Shown here in pieces: positions 32,116 to 42,831 of a stretch of DNA of 64,000 nt (position 1 is the first letter of the stretch; the number at the start of each line of letters is the position of its first letter). Made by a program: the position numbers and the translations under genes. A model generated the notes under the pieces. It was not told the DNA's origin, did not search any database, and saw nothing but the letters and a program-made list of their open reading frames with translations. This stretch comes from Tritrichomonas musculus (lineage: Eukaryota; Parabasalia; Tritrichomonadida; Tritrichomonadidae): assembly GCA_039105265.1 (NCBI GenBank), contig JAPFFF010000014.1:1-64000 (forward strand), read 5' to 3'.

Positions 32116-33624
32116 TTAATCATAGGAATATCCTCTTTCTTCATCTTCTTCATATTCGTACTCAATTTCATCATCATTCTTTGGAATCGCTGCCAAAAAT
32201 TTCTGTGCTTGTGCTTTGTTTTTTTTATTATTCAACTGCTTTTCATAATATGCAACTAGTTTCAAATCTTTCATTACTTTCACGCATTGGCTATATTTGC
32301 ATAACTGTAAAATAAGTCTGTATGCTTCAGCAGAGAGCGAGCAGTTATCAATAATTTCTGTCACGGCAGATCGGCAAACAACTGGAAGCTCATTAATAAA
32401 AATATATTGTGCAACTATTTCAAATATATTATAACGAACTCTATCAGCTTGTTCACTATTACACTGATTAGCACTTTGAATTATATTTGTGAAAAATTTT
32501 TTTTCTCCAAGTTCTTTTACTTTTTGACTTGACAATGGGATCTGCTTTAAAATTCCAAGAATTAAAATAAATTCATTTAAATTCGTATTTTTTGAAGCAG
32601 ATACCAAAAAGCTAATAAAATTCTGAGATGATGATAATGTTCTCTGTAAATCTTTATGCCGTAACAAGCAATAAATGAGCTTCAGGCATTCTAATCTATT
32701 TTGAGCGGGATTTTTAAGCCATGAATTGTTACTAACTAGAAAAGTCGCTTTTTCTTGATTTTCACAATACTTCATCAAAACAAGAGAGGCTCTTTGATTT
32801 TTCATTTTCACAAGTTGTTGCAAAATGCTATCATCATCTATTTCATAAACAAGTAAAAAAGATAACGCATCAAATATTAGTCCCTCGTCTTTTGATTGTA
32901 AATGGCTTATTAATGATTGTATTGGAATTTTTCTAGCATATTCTTGATTTTGGCATTTTGGATTGATCCTTGTGATAGAGATAAGTGCTCCATACGCAGT
33001 TTTAATTACTTCAGGATCTTTATGATTTAAAAGGTCTGCAACGCTATCAAAACTCTGGATTGATCTATCACTTCTGAAATTATCTTTTTTTACACATAAA
33101 TATGAAAGAAGAGAAATATATTGAATTGCTGTATCGCGAATAAAGTTCTTTTTACAAGAAAAAAGGAGATCAAGAAGATACCAAGGATAAGAAATTTTAT
33201 CGAGGTGTTCTCCATATTTTGCAATTAAGACAAGTGCTTTTAAAGGTGAAAAAGGAATTTGTTGTGAAAAACTGAATGCCAAGCGCTCATCAAAAATATC
33301 ATAATCTTGAGTAATTAAGGTGTGGAAAAGATCAAAAATCGAATCAGCATATACCTTTTCATTAAATGGAAGTTTATGAACATAACCATTCTCAATAAAC
33401 ATGGAATTGTATGTGGGATTTTGAAGAAGGCTAATAATTGAAATTAAAATCGCTTTTCCTTTAATTGCGGGAAGATCTTCTTTTTTCTTTCTGAAATTTG
33501 ATAGAACTGTGTTCATGAATTTAGTTACAGTTGTTACATCCACAAGTTCAGGCGCTTCTTGGATATAAGGAATAAATTTGGGATGTGAAGGATTGGAGAG
33601 GATTGCAGTATTGATGGAAGACAT
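32116..33624 (-). CDS. Predicted ARM/HEAT-repeat protein, function unknown
   Basis: 502 aa, almost entirely alpha-helical in character. Repeated helix pairs of about 40 residues with Leu/Ile spacing and segments such as LLNHKDPEVIKTAYGALISI and LISHLQSKDEGLIFDALSFL are typical of armadillo or HEAT arrays. There is no signal peptide or membrane segment. The C-terminus is basic (KKNKAQAQ) and then strongly acidic (DDEIEYEYEEDEERGYSYD). Such arrays bind other proteins. I cannot name the family; trichomonad genomes encode many lineage-specific ARM proteins. Start at the first ATG of the frame. Confidence 0.7.
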   Translation of the reverse strand: MSSINTAILSNPSHPKFIPYIQEAPELVDVTTVTKFMNTVLSNFRKKKEDLPAIKGKAILISIISLLQNPTYNSMFIENGYVHKLPFNEKVYADSIFDLFHTLITQDYDIFDERLAFSFSQQIPFSPLKALVLIAKYGEHLDKISYPWYLLDLLFSCKKNFIRDTAIQYISLLSYLCVKKDNFRSDRSIQSFDSVADLLNHKDPEVIKTAYGALISITRINPKCQNQEYARKIPIQSLISHLQSKDEGLIFDALSFLLVYEIDDDSILQQLVKMKNQRASLVLMKYCENQEKATFLVSNNSWLKNPAQNRLECLKLIYCLLRHKDLQRTLSSSQNFISFLVSASKNTNLNEFILILGILKQIPLSSQKVKELGEKKFFTNIIQSANQCNSEQADRVRYNIFEIVAQYIFINELPVVCRSAVTEIIDNCSLSAEAYRLILQLCKYSQCVKVMKDLKLVAYYEKQLNNKKNKAQAQKFLAAIPKNDDEIEYEYEEDEERGYSYD

Positions 33625-34978
33625 TTTTCACAATTTTTTTATATTATTGAAAAAGTTAAATAAGAATTTAAATTTTTCTAAACGTCTATAAAAATAAGAA
33701 ATTCTCTGGGAAAAGCCAAAATTTTTTTAATTGCTAATAAATCAATTCATTATTATATATATGTTCAATTAATACATTAAACTTCAAATTATGTTTTTCA
33801 TAAATAAAGATTTAATTATTTTTTTATTTTCATATCCGTTTTTTTCTCCAAATTTCAATTTACTTTTTGAAAGAAAATTTAAAAAAAAAAATGTTAAAAA
33901 ATAGTGGAAAGCATAAAAACTCAAGTCATTGCTTATCTGTGTACCATAATATCTAGATATGATAAAGAGGCCTATGTTGTTAGGAATGGAGTATCAAGGG
34001 ATTTTTTCTTTCCAATATAAACTGTAGTGTTCTTTGAAGCTTATTTTCCCTCAATCCCTAGAGATATTAATTTTAATTTTAAATCTTCTAAACTATTTCT
34101 CTGACGTTTTATCAATTCTATTTATCACAACAATACTCATTGCTTTGATTCCAAGCTTGCTAATAGCTTGTTTTTGCATTTTCAAAAACATTTACTTTTA
34201 TGTATGTGTCTTCAACTTTTCTCAAAAAAGTTTCCATCACAGACATTAAATTTTTCTTCGAAGCTTTTATTTGCTTGTTAAACTTTTTATCAAAAAATTT
34301 GATGATGGAATTATGTATTATGAAATTTAATTTGTTGCCTAGATTTAAATCTGGATTTAATTCTTTGCTGGACAACAAATTCTTTGAATGAGTTTTAAAT
34401 AAACAATTCCATGATTTTTCTTTTATTGCCTTTGTGAAGAAAGTGTTGGAGCACGTTACATGTATTGATAATGGTGGAATAATAATAATAACAATTAAAG
34501 CTGGCTGCCCCACCTGAAGTCTTCAGGCTGAAGAGATGGTTCTTCAACTTAGCTCTTTTGCTGATTTTCATCTTACAATATTTGTTGTATTTGAATGTAC
34601 TGAGTTTCATCTTTAGCAAGAAGCTGCATATGCCCATTCAATCAAAAATGTTACTACCCAAAAATTCTACCCAAAGTATAGGCATAAATGGGTACAGATC
34701 TAATTCTGATTCAATATTATTTTTATCTTATATCATATATATATATATATTAAAATCTTTTTGGGTTTATGCATCCATTTGAAGACAACGAATGAGTAGA
34801 ATAAATTTATTAGATAATAAAAAACCAAAGTAATCAATTTTGTTTTTTTTAAGTTATTTTTAAACCATTCTTGCCAAGTAGGTTTTTCATTGAAAGTGAA
34901 AATTTTATTTTGAAAATTTTGAATTTGAAATTTAAAATTGAATGCCAAATTTTTTTTGCTAAAAAAAGTTTAACTAGC
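33625..34978. other. Long intergenic stretch, possible decayed coding remains
   Basis: Between a minus-strand and a plus-strand gene. On the minus strand at 34160-34640 two overlapping short frames with more ordinary base composition look like scraps of a former gene, but neither matches anything I recognise. A TA microsatellite lies at 34736-34751. Confidence 0.4.
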
Positions 34979-35533
34979 ATGCAATATTTATTTAGAACGT
35001 ACAATGGAAACAAATACATACATTCTTTTGGTCAAGAAGATACAATAGAAGATGCTATTAATTACTTTGAATGTTACTTTAATTTCAAAGATGTTAAAAT
35101 ATATCCAATTGAAGATGACGGGCCAAAATATCATGTTGAATATTCAAAACATCTTAATTCATTTAATACTAAACGTTTTTTACTATGTGCAAGATACACC
35201 AGAAATTCTAAACGATATTCACCAGAGAAAGATATTAAAGAACAAACCTTTATGAAAACACCTGAACCTAAAAAATACAACGGGCAGCATAGAAAAGAAT
35301 CGATTTTACTAATTCAACATGCTTCTAATCTTTTACTAGATAATCCTGATTTTGATAATATCTTTAATGCAATATTGAACATTGCAAAAAAATCAAATAT
35401 TGAGCATTTTAACATTTTAAAAGAAAATAAAAATAAGCGAAAAATATTAGAATTATTGAGAGGTCCAAAAGATGTTTCATTCAAAATTGAAACAGACGAT
35501 GACTTACAAATTGTTAATGACGGCAGCTTATAG
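34979..35533 (+). CDS. Hypothetical protein, 184 aa
   Basis: Unrecognised. I start it at the ATG at 34979 (MQYLFRTYNGNKYI). The frame is open upstream but has no ATG there. The first 85 residues look like a compact alpha/beta fold (YIHSFGQEDTIEDAINYFE, FKDVKIYPIEDDGPKYHVEY), then a basic linker, then a helical part with Asn/Lys-rich loops. There is no signal peptide or membrane segment. It is flanked by long AT-rich gaps and shares no obvious operon or partner. It could be a lineage-specific protein or the remnant of a longer one. Confidence 0.5.
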   Translation: MQYLFRTYNGNKYIHSFGQEDTIEDAINYFECYFNFKDVKIYPIEDDGPKYHVEYSKHLNSFNTKRFLLCARYTRNSKRYSPEKDIKEQTFMKTPEPKKYNGQHRKESILLIQHASNLLLDNPDFDNIFNAILNIAKKSNIEHFNILKENKNKRKILELLRGPKDVSFKIETDDDLQIVNDGSL

Positions 35534-35714
35534 CTTATTTACAATATAAATATGTTATTTAAATACTATTTTCTTTCATTGCTAAAAACTAATAGATTTA
35601 TTCTATCTTATTACATATATATTTATATGACAAATAGAATCTAAAACAATATATTTATTCAACCCGCAAAGATAGAAGGTTTTGATGATTGTGTATACTA
35701 AATAAATTAAAAAC

Positions 35715-36449
35715 TCATTTTGAAATTTCAAAGATGGGGATAAACATCCTCCATTGAGTATATGAATTATATGCTTTTAAAGCATTTTTTTCTTTTGGAA
35801 TATTTTTCATGAAAAAATCTTTTGCTTTATCAGGATCTGGTTCCAACAATAACTGCTTCAATTCATCCATTGTGAATTTGCAATCAAGATCTGTTAAAAT
35901 TTTAGATACCCACATTGCAAAAGGTTCGGCGAAAGAATTCAATGATAACTCTTTAATTTCTGGTGATATAGTTGTGACTTGCTCTAAGAAATCTTCAAAT
36001 TCTTGAATATTATTTAATGTAATTTGATGAGTTTGGGAAACAATAGAAACAAGTTTAAAATCAGTGATTTGGTGTCTTGATGTAAAGTATTTATTGAGCC
36101 GAGTGTTTAATGAATGAAATGGAGTTTTCGAATCTGTCCATAAAAACCATTCGTTTTGCTCAGTAGGTGGTTGATCTGCAACACCTTTTGCGACGAGCAG
36201 ATCGCATAACGGAGTTGGATTATTAGAAGCACCATCATAAATTGGTAGATTGTTTGGTATCAATCCATTGACAGCCCAAAGTTGAAGTGTTGAGAGGTCA
36301 AATGGACCAGCCATTAAATTATTATCATCACGATAATGAAAAACTTCTTTCTTTTTTTGGATAGTTGGATCTCTACGGGCTGCAGGAGTTGTTAATTGAA
36401 GGCGAACTGTTGGCCGTGTTGGACTAAATTCAAGGGGCATTTCTGTCAT
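35715..36449 (-). CDS. GYF-domain protein
   Basis: 244 aa. Residues about 37-88 fit a GYF domain: FHYRDDNNLMAGPFDLSTLQ, then LWAVNGLIPNNLPIYDG. The conserved GPF, the Trp four to eight residues later, and G-(hydrophobic)-P-x-x-L are all visible. GYF domains bind proline-rich peptides and occur in splicing (CD2BP2-like) and translational repression (GIGYF-like) proteins. Here the C-terminal part is helical (residues 135-230) and not assignable, so which pathway is unknown. The N-terminus is Pro/Thr/Arg-rich. It is divergent from the 140-aa gene with only 133 bases between the starts, so the two probably share a promoter region. An internal Met at residue 4 is an alternative start. Confidence 0.7.
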   Translation of the reverse strand: MTEMPLEFSPTRPTVRLQLTTPAARRDPTIQKKKEVFHYRDDNNLMAGPFDLSTLQLWAVNGLIPNNLPIYDGASNNPTPLCDLLVAKGVADQPPTEQNEWFLWTDSKTPFHSLNTRLNKYFTSRHQITDFKLVSIVSQTHQITLNNIQEFEDFLEQVTTISPEIKELSLNSFAEPFAMWVSKILTDLDCKFTMDELKQLLLEPDPDKAKDFFMKNIPKEKNALKAYNSYTQWRMFIPIFEISK

Positions 36450-36571
36450 TTCAAGTTTTATCTAACGATTAAACGGTCACCATTCTATATATGATCAAAA
36501 AGATTAAAATTTGAATTGAAAAACCTTTTAAGTTACCATTGAAAAATTCCGATGAATAACATATAAATTTA

Positions 36572-36580
36572 TCATATTTC
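36572..36580 (+). promoter_or_regulatory. Initiator candidate before the 140-aa gene
   Basis: TCATATTTC, nine bases before the ATG (A+1 at 36574), fits the trichomonad Inr pattern loosely. Confidence 0.4.
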
Positions 36581-36582
36581 AA

Positions 36583-37005
36583 ATGGCTTATTCAGATAAA
36601 GATTTAGAATTATTCAACAGTCCTGAAAAGCAACTCGAGCTTCTTCAAAAGTTTGTCGATGAGTTCGATAGAGAATACACCGAAAAAGTCAAAAAACATA
36701 AAAAATCGAAAAAATCATCTGAAATAAAGGATCTTCCTCCAGTCGATCCATTGTTTCGTCAGCCTCCTAATGAGAAGGAATCCAAGTCCGGTAGGGTAAA
36801 ATATGTAACTGATGAAAATGAAAGAATTCCCTACCCAACTCCTGATCAAATTGTTCAAAATGGCGATATGACGATGGAAACAACAACTTTAACAATTGAC
36901 TTTACTAATGGACCAATTTCTTCTTACATAAATGGAAGTAAGCCAGCTGTTGATGTCCCATATGAAGAATGCCCTTATTTCAATAAGAAAATCAGATTTG
37001 TTTAA
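36583..37005 (+). CDS. Hypothetical protein, 140 aa
   Basis: Not recognised. The first half is charged and helical, with a lysine-rich patch (KVKKHKKSKKSSE, residues 36-48) that could be a nuclear localisation signal. The middle is proline-rich (DLPPVDPLFRQPPNEKE). The C-terminal third has more beta character and ends ECPYFNKKIRFV. The proline-rich middle and the divergent GYF-domain neighbour make a physical link between the two products conceivable, but that is speculation. The stop is followed by AAAT, giving a UAAA context. Confidence 0.6.
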   Translation: MAYSDKDLELFNSPEKQLELLQKFVDEFDREYTEKVKKHKKSKKSSEIKDLPPVDPLFRQPPNEKESKSGRVKYVTDENERIPYPTPDQIVQNGDMTMETTTLTIDFTNGPISSYINGSKPAVDVPYEECPYFNKKIRFV

Positions 37006-37339
37006 ATTTTATTTTCAAGTAGTAATGATCAATAAAGTGTTTCTTGCATTTTTTTAATTTTATACTTGCTTTTTTTAATAACCGTTATAACATGTATAAT
37101 AATGAGTTGGTAGGCTAATCAATTTATTTCATCTTATCAGCAACAAGCATTTTTTTGACTAGCTTTCAGCAATGACACTTACTTTTTATTTATAGCTAAA
37201 TGAAATTATATTTCTTTTTTTATAAAATAAAGTTTTAAACTTGAGTTAACAAAAATTGAAAATACCAGTTAACTATATATGATTTTTTTTAATAAACGTA
37301 CATAAATTTTATTGAAATTCTCTTTTATTTTCGTGTTAA
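37006..37339. other. Intergenic region
   Basis: AT-rich gap between two plus-strand genes. No gene or RNA recognised. CTCTTTTATTTTCG about 20 bases before the next ATG is pyrimidine-rich but is not a clear initiator. Confidence 0.5.
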
Positions 37340-40300
37340 ATGCTAGATCAATGGGCTTTAATGGCTGCAAATGGCCGAAACGTATGCGATATGACAAAAA
37401 ATGATTTAGAAGAATTGGTTTTAGAAGTTCATAACGAACTGGATTTAAGAAGCGAAAGAATTACATCGTTAAAATCAAACATTTCTCAAATACAAACACG
37501 AATTAAAGTCGTTGAAGAATCATTACGCGATTTAAATGGCGGATATATCAAGCCACCAAAAGCGTTAAGGCCCACAGCACCATTTAAACATATGGATTTT
37601 TCAAAATCTGAAACAGGCAAAGAATATCAGAAGGATAGTTTTAAAACAAAGGTAATAGGCTCATTTAATCCATATGAAGCTGGAAATCGTCGAGTTTTGA
37701 CATTACAACATCAAATAGGCGACCTTCAACAAAAAATTGCTGATACTGATGAAGAAATGCGTAAAATGCTGAGAGAAAAAGAGCGAATAGCAATAGCATT
37801 AAAAAATCGCGAGCTTCCTCGGAAGGAAGTGTTTCGCCATCATTTGTATGTTTCCAATACTTCAAACTTACAGAGGGAACAAAGCATTGACGCAAAAAAA
37901 TGCATAATTGCACTCGAGCAAATGATTGAAACCGAACAAAATAAAGACGAACAAGACTACCTGATGTGCTGTTATATGTTATTAATTGGAAACGATAAAC
38001 CTGCATTAAAATTATTTTCAATTTTATACTCTCCCGAAATGAATCAAAATGAATTTCAAAACGAATTTAACAGAGTTGAAGATGCTGTTATTGATCGAGA
38101 TGCTCAAGTTTCAATTTTGCTTGAGCAATTTAAAAATTTAAATGAAAAACACACGAGAACAAAAGAAGCTCTTGTTGACCTTAAAGGCCGTCTTCGAAAC
38201 CATCCTTTTGATGATGATATGGTAGTATCTAATTTGAAAGAACAAATATCAAATCTTCAGAAATCAATTGATACAATCCCTACTGTTAATGAAGAAATTG
38301 AAAATATGCAAAAAATCAAAGAAGAAAAAAATAAAGAGCTTAATGATATTGTTGAAGCAGGAAAATCAATCATTGAAATAGAAGTGAACTATAAAAACCA
38401 GATCGCTGATTTCAAAAAAGATATAGCAGGAACTAAAACTGAAAAATCCCAACTTGAAAGATTAAATGAAGAGAAAAAAACAATTTTCCAATCTCTTGAG
38501 TCGAGAGAGAAATCAATTAAAGACGAAATACAAGAATTAATAAGCAAGAAAGAAGAAATGGATGGTCAAAAAAATGTAATTAGAGATAAGAAAAGAATGC
38601 TTGACAAAGCTCACATTAAACGTCCTGAAATGGTATTAGAAGCATATAATATGGCACAAATAGCATTACCAGACAATATTTATGCTGAGCGAAGGCAACT
38701 TGATCAAGAAAGGAGACAATCTCAATCGCAATATAAACAATTCAAAGAAGCTTGTAAAAATCTTCATTTATCACTTGAAGACAAGAAAAATCAAGAGAAG
38801 TTTTTACTTGAAAACATTGAAAAATTAAAGAAGACTCGTGATGAGCTTATTGAAGCCCAAGAAAAGAGAAAGAGAGAAGCCAAAGAAGCCGAAGAAAGAA
38901 GAATCCAAGAAGCAAAGAGGATACAAGAAGAAAGGGAAGAAAAAGAAAGGAGACACCAAGAAAGGAAGAGACAAAAAGAAGAAGAAAAGAGAAAGAAAGA
39001 AGAAGAAGAAAAAAGAAAGAAAGAAGAAGAAGAAGAAGAAAGGAAAAAGAAAGAAGAAAGAAGAAAGAGAAAAGAAGAAGAAAGAAAGAACAAAAAGAAA
39101 AGTCACAGACATAAGCATAAATATGACGATGACGATGATTCAGAAAATGAAAATGAAGAAAGTGAAAATGAAAATGAAAAAAGCGAAGATGAAAATGAAA
39201 AGTCAAATTACAGCCCAAGAAAATCTCACCATCGCCATCGTCACCAAAAAGACACAACAGAAAAGAAATCTCGTCATCGCAAAGACAAATCAACAAAGAA
39301 GTCAACAGCAAGTCAACAAGAAGAAGAAACAGAAAAGAAATCTCATCATCACAAAGATGAAGAATCAAGTAAAAAATCACATCATCGCAAAGATGAAGAA
39401 TCAAGTAAAAAGTCTCATTCTCATCAAGATGAAGATTCAATTAAAAAGTCACATTCTCATCAAGATGAAGAATCAACTAAAAAATCGCATCATCACAAAG
39501 ATGAAGAATCAATTAAAAAGTCTCATTCTCATCAAGATGAAGAATCAAGTAAAAAATCACATCATCACAAAGATGAAGAATCAATTAAAAAGTCTCATTC
39601 TCATCAAGATGAGGAATCAAGTAAAAAATCGCATCATCACAAAGATGAAGAATCAAGTAAAAAGTCTCATTCTCATCAAGATGAAGAATCTGACAACAAA
39701 TTGATTGTTCAAGATGATAAGAAATCGCATCGTAAAAAGCACCACAAAAAGCATCACAAATCAGATGACGACGATTACAATGAATTTGAAAGAATTGACT
39801 TTGAAGATTACGATGAAATTAAACTTGACGATGATGAAGATGAAGGAGTTAGAATCTTTAGAAAGTCGAAGAAAAAGGAGACGAAAACGATCAGCGAATC
39901 CAACCATGATGACAGTGATTTTGCAGGCCACAAAAGAAACAAGAAGTACAACAAAAGTGACACAAAGCAGCCTGATTCAGGAAGCGAGAATGATCTTAAT
40001 GAGTCAGATAAAGAAGGCAAGAAAGAAGGACGACGAAACAAGAATAAAGACAAGAAAGTTCGAATTAGTCCTGATGTTGAAACGATCAAGCAAAACTTCA
40101 CTAAGAAAAGACGAGAAGAAGAAGAAAAGAAGAAAAAGAGCGGAGAATTCAGCTCTGATGGTCAATCGGGCAAGAGAGATCCAATTATTCGAATCATCAC
40201 TGATAACGATTCTGATGCAACTGAAACAAGCAAAGATGAAAGGAAGAAAGCTCCAACCAAAGAGAAAGAATCAAGTGAAAGCAGCGACATCGAGGTTGAT

Positions 40301-41956
40301 GACGACAAGAAGAGACTCGATGCTAAAAAGGACTCAGAATCAGAGTATAAGTCAAATGTCATTATAATGAGCGATTCGAGTGACGATGAGGAAGAAAAGA
40401 AGAGGAAAGAAGAAATAATGTCCAGCAACTCTGAAAAGAAAATTGAACCAGAAATCAAGATAATTAAAGATTCAAGCGAAGATGATAAGAACAAAAGAAG
40501 AGAAAAACTTATGAAGGACTCGGAAAATAATTCCGATGCAGGCTTCTTAAATGTTTCAAGTAACAATGACAGCGAAAAGAAGAAGAAAAGTGATTCAATT
40601 AAAAAAGTGGACTCAAATAAAAGCGATATCGATCTAGATCTCATTGGAAGCTCCGGAAGCGATGAAAAGAAAAAGGTTGAAAGTGACAAGAACAAGAAAG
40701 ATGAATCTGATGTGATAAGCATTGAAGCTGAAATTGCTGTCAGTTCAGAAAGTGACTCTAAGAAAAAGGACGATGTTGACAAGAACAAGAAAGATGAAGA
40801 AAGTAAGAAGACAGATTCAAGCGACATTTTCTTAAGCACAGACAGCGATTCAAAGAAAGAGGGAGCGTCTGACAGCAAGAAGAAAGACGAAGAAGGCAAG
40901 AAGACAACAGATTCAAGCAACATCCATATCATGACAAGCACAGAAAGCGAATCTAAGAAAGACGAAGAAGCCAAGAAGACAACAGAATCAAGCAACATCC
41001 ATATCATGACAAGCATAGAAAGCGAATCTAAGAAAGACGAAGAAGGCAAGAAGACAACAGATTCAAGCAACATCCATATCATGACAAGCATAGAAAGCGA
41101 ATCTAAGAAAGACGAAGAAGCCAAGAAGAAAAATGACTCAAACGTTGGAAGCAGCGCCGCTGTTGACTTGGTTCTCAGCACAGGAAGTGAAACCAAAAAA
41201 GATGAAGAAGAAGCCAAGAAGAAAACAGATTCAAACGTTGGAAGCAGTGCTGTTACTGACTTGGTTCTCAGCACAGGAAGCGAAGCCAAGAAAGATGAAG
41301 AAGAAGCCAAAAAGAAAACAGATTCAAGTGTGGGAAGCAGCGCCATTGCTGACTTGGTTCTCAGCACAGGCAGCGAAGCCAAGAAGAAAGACGAAACAAA
41401 GAAGACGACGAGCTCAAGTGTTGAGAGCAATGTTGTTGTTGATTTCGAAGACAGCAAGATAACTGGTGCCAAGAAAGACGAAACAAAGAAGACGACGAGC
41501 TCGAGTGTTGAGAGCAACGTCGTTGTTGATTTCGAAGACAGCACGATAACTGGTGCCAAGAAAGACAAGGATTCTGACAAAAAGAGCGAAGCAAACAAAG
41601 ATGATGATGATGATGAAAGCAACAAGAAGAAAGAGGCAGATAAGAAGCAGGAATCAGACAGCGACATTTCAATCGACTTCGAGGATTCTGACGATGACAA
41701 ATCGAAGAAAGAAGAAAAGAAAGAAGAAGATAAAAAAGAAAATTCTGACAGCGATATCATTTTGGATATCGGCGATTCTTCCGATAATGCGAAGGAGGAG
41801 AAGAAGGATGATCATGAAAAAATCGTTTCTGATGAGATTGAAATAGATGCAGATATTGAAGTTAGTAGCGAAAGCGAACATGATAAAAAGAATGAAGATA
41901 ACAAAAAGAAAGAAGAAGATAAAAAAGATGACTCATCTTCAGAAAATGATTTCTAG
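37340..41956 (+). CDS. Coiled-coil/low-complexity protein with many SUMO-interaction-like motifs
   Basis: 1,538 aa. Residues 1-500 are mixed helical and coiled coil with normal composition. Residues 500-595 are one long charged helix (EEKRKKEEEEE type). Residues about 665-790 are ten tandem 12-aa units (KKSHHHKDEESS / KKSHSHQDEESI). From about 945 to the end, short hydrophobic strands each followed by Ser/Asp/Glu recur, for example IIRIITDNDSD, VIIMSDSSDDEEE, IHIMTSTESES, DLVLSTGSE, VVVDFEDS and IILDIGDSSD. I count about 19, spaced by lysine-rich linkers. That is the pattern of SUMO-interacting motifs. There is no membrane segment or signal peptide. The role is unknown; it may be a nuclear or cytoskeletal scaffold. 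Low-complexity composition alone could mimic some of these features. Confidence 0.7.
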   Translation: MLDQWALMAANGRNVCDMTKNDLEELVLEVHNELDLRSERITSLKSNISQIQTRIKVVEESLRDLNGGYIKPPKALRPTAPFKHMDFSKSETGKEYQKDSFKTKVIGSFNPYEAGNRRVLTLQHQIGDLQQKIADTDEEMRKMLREKERIAIALKNRELPRKEVFRHHLYVSNTSNLQREQSIDAKKCIIALEQMIETEQNKDEQDYLMCCYMLLIGNDKPALKLFSILYSPEMNQNEFQNEFNRVEDAVIDRDAQVSILLEQFKNLNEKHTRTKEALVDLKGRLRNHPFDDDMVVSNLKEQISNLQKSIDTIPTVNEEIENMQKIKEEKNKELNDIVEAGKSIIEIEVNYKNQIADFKKDIAGTKTEKSQLERLNEEKKTIFQSLESREKSIKDEIQELISKKEEMDGQKNVIRDKKRMLDKAHIKRPEMVLEAYNMAQIALPDNIYAERRQLDQERRQSQSQYKQFKEACKNLHLSLEDKKNQEKFLLENIEKLKKTRDELIEAQEKRKREAKEAEERRIQEAKRIQEEREEKERRHQERKRQKEEEKRKKEEEEKRKKEEEEEERKKKEERRKRKEEERKNKKKSHRHKHKYDDDDDSENENEESENENEKSEDENEKSNYSPRKSHHRHRHQKDTTEKKSRHRKDKSTKKSTASQQEEETEKKSHHHKDEESSKKSHHRKDEESSKKSHSHQDEDSIKKSHSHQDEESTKKSHHHKDEESIKKSHSHQDEESSKKSHHHKDEESIKKSHSHQDEESSKKSHHHKDEESSKKSHSHQDEESDNKLIVQDDKKSHRKKHHKKHHKSDDDDYNEFERIDFEDYDEIKLDDDEDEGVRIFRKSKKKETKTISESNHDDSDFAGHKRNKKYNKSDTKQPDSGSENDLNESDKEGKKEGRRNKNKDKKVRISPDVETIKQNFTKKRREEEEKKKKSGEFSSDGQSGKRDPIIRIITDNDSDATETSKDERKKAPTKEKESSESSDIEVDDDKKRLDAKKDSESEYKSNVIIMSDSSDDEEEKKRKEEIMSSNSEKKIEPEIKIIKDSSEDDKNKRREKLMKDSENNSDAGFLNVSSNNDSEKKKKSDSIKKVDSNKSDIDLDLIGSSGSDEKKKVESDKNKKDESDVISIEAEIAVSSESDSKKKDDVDKNKKDEESKKTDSSDIFLSTDSDSKKEGASDSKKKDEEGKKTTDSSNIHIMTSTESESKKDEEAKKTTESSNIHIMTSIESESKKDEEGKKTTDSSNIHIMTSIESESKKDEEAKKKNDSNVGSSAAVDLVLSTGSETKKDEEEAKKKTDSNVGSSAVTDLVLSTGSEAKKDEEEAKKKTDSSVGSSAIADLVLSTGSEAKKKDETKKTTSSSVESNVVVDFEDSKITGAKKDETKKTTSSSVESNVVVDFEDSTITGAKKDKDSDKKSEANKDDDDDESNKKKEADKKQESDSDISIDFEDSDDDKSKKEEKKEEDKKENSDSDIILDIGDSSDNAKEEKKDDHEKIVSDEIEIDADIEVSSESEHDKKNEDNKKKEEDKKDDSSSENDF
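39337..39696 (+). repeat. Ten tandem 36-bp units inside the coiled-coil gene
   Basis: Each unit encodes 12 residues, alternating KKSHHHKDEESS and KKSHSHQDEESI types, so the higher-order period is about 72 bp. Copies differ by one or two codons. Length variation between strains would be expected. Confidence 0.85.
40870..41570 (+). repeat. Three successive coding repeat families in the same gene
   Basis: Three copies of a roughly 25-residue unit around SSNIHIMTSIESESKKDEE, then three of a roughly 29-residue unit around GSSAVTDLVLSTGSEAKKDE, then two of a roughly 28-residue unit around SVESNVVVDFEDSKITGAKK. Each keeps one hydrophobic strand plus an acidic tail. Confidence 0.8.
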
Positions 41957-42068
41957 AGTAATCTTTTTTTTGTTATTATATGTAATTTATAAATAAATTT
42001 GTGTTTTAGACCAAATATCTATTCAATTTTTTGAAACAAAACATTCAATTTTTTTTTTTTTAAATTTT

Positions 42069-42760
42069 CTATTTAGAGGAAAAAATAGGTGTTGTGTTCA
42101 TTTTTTTAGTTGTCATCGCAATAGCACATGTTTGCGAATACTTTTTTAAATCTTTTTTCAAGGAAGTCGCTAAATCTTTTGGCGTTATTAATTGTTTTGT
42201 TTTCAGAACTTTGACCAAATTCATTGTAAATATACCCTGCTCTTTACGATCAACTACTGCTTGTTTAGCTGTTTGCTTATCATTTGTAGCAGAAATGGAC
42301 ATTATATTTTTTGGTAATACTCTATCTTTTTACATTTCCTCCGTGAATATCCCACATTGAACCAGTATGGCAGGCATCTGTAGCAAGTGTTAATTTTGGA
42401 CTTTCATTTTTTTTTATCAATTAAATGCTGAATTAATATATCATCTATCATCGTTGAATCTTCAAAAACATATCCATCATCTTCATCTTTATCTAAATCA
42501 GCTACAGTAGTATCATGGCCAAGTGGAAAATAATAAATTGATTTGTAAATATCTCTTGTTACATATTCACCATCATAATAAATAAAACCGATATTATATT
42601 GTGCATGAAAATAATTTTTGAAGTGATTAAAATAATCAATATATTCAAGAATTAATCGTTTTTGCTTCCAATTAAAATTGAATTCTTTTTGAATTACCAA
42701 TTTAAAGGCCAATTTTTCAACCTTAATATTTTTTTTTTCGAAATTCCCGAGATTTATCAT
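42069..42760 (-). pseudogene. Sel1-repeat/metacaspase chimera, decayed
   Basis: Read on the minus strand. From the ATG at 42760, residues give HAQYNIGFIYYDGEYVTRDI, a Sel1-like repeat, then in the same frame PLGHDTTVADLDKDEDDGY, which matches the metacaspase block around the catalytic His. After a break in a run of nine As (about 42404-42412) the next frame gives SPKLTLATDACHTGSMWDI, with the catalytic Cys in DACHTG (about 42371). A second one-base break near 42335 leads into NIMSISATNDKQTAKQAV and GIFTMNLVKVLK, the usual end of the C14 domain. So a metacaspase C-terminal half is joined to a Sel1 fragment, with two frame breaks. The second half of the His motif is also altered (GHD rather than GHG). 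It is convergent with the coiled-coil gene and just downstream of the BspA-like gene. Confidence 0.65.
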
Positions 42761-42831
42761 TATCCCACGCTTTTGGAGAATATATTTTAATGAAAAAAAA
42801 ATAAAGAAAAGAAAATTTTTATTCAAAAGGT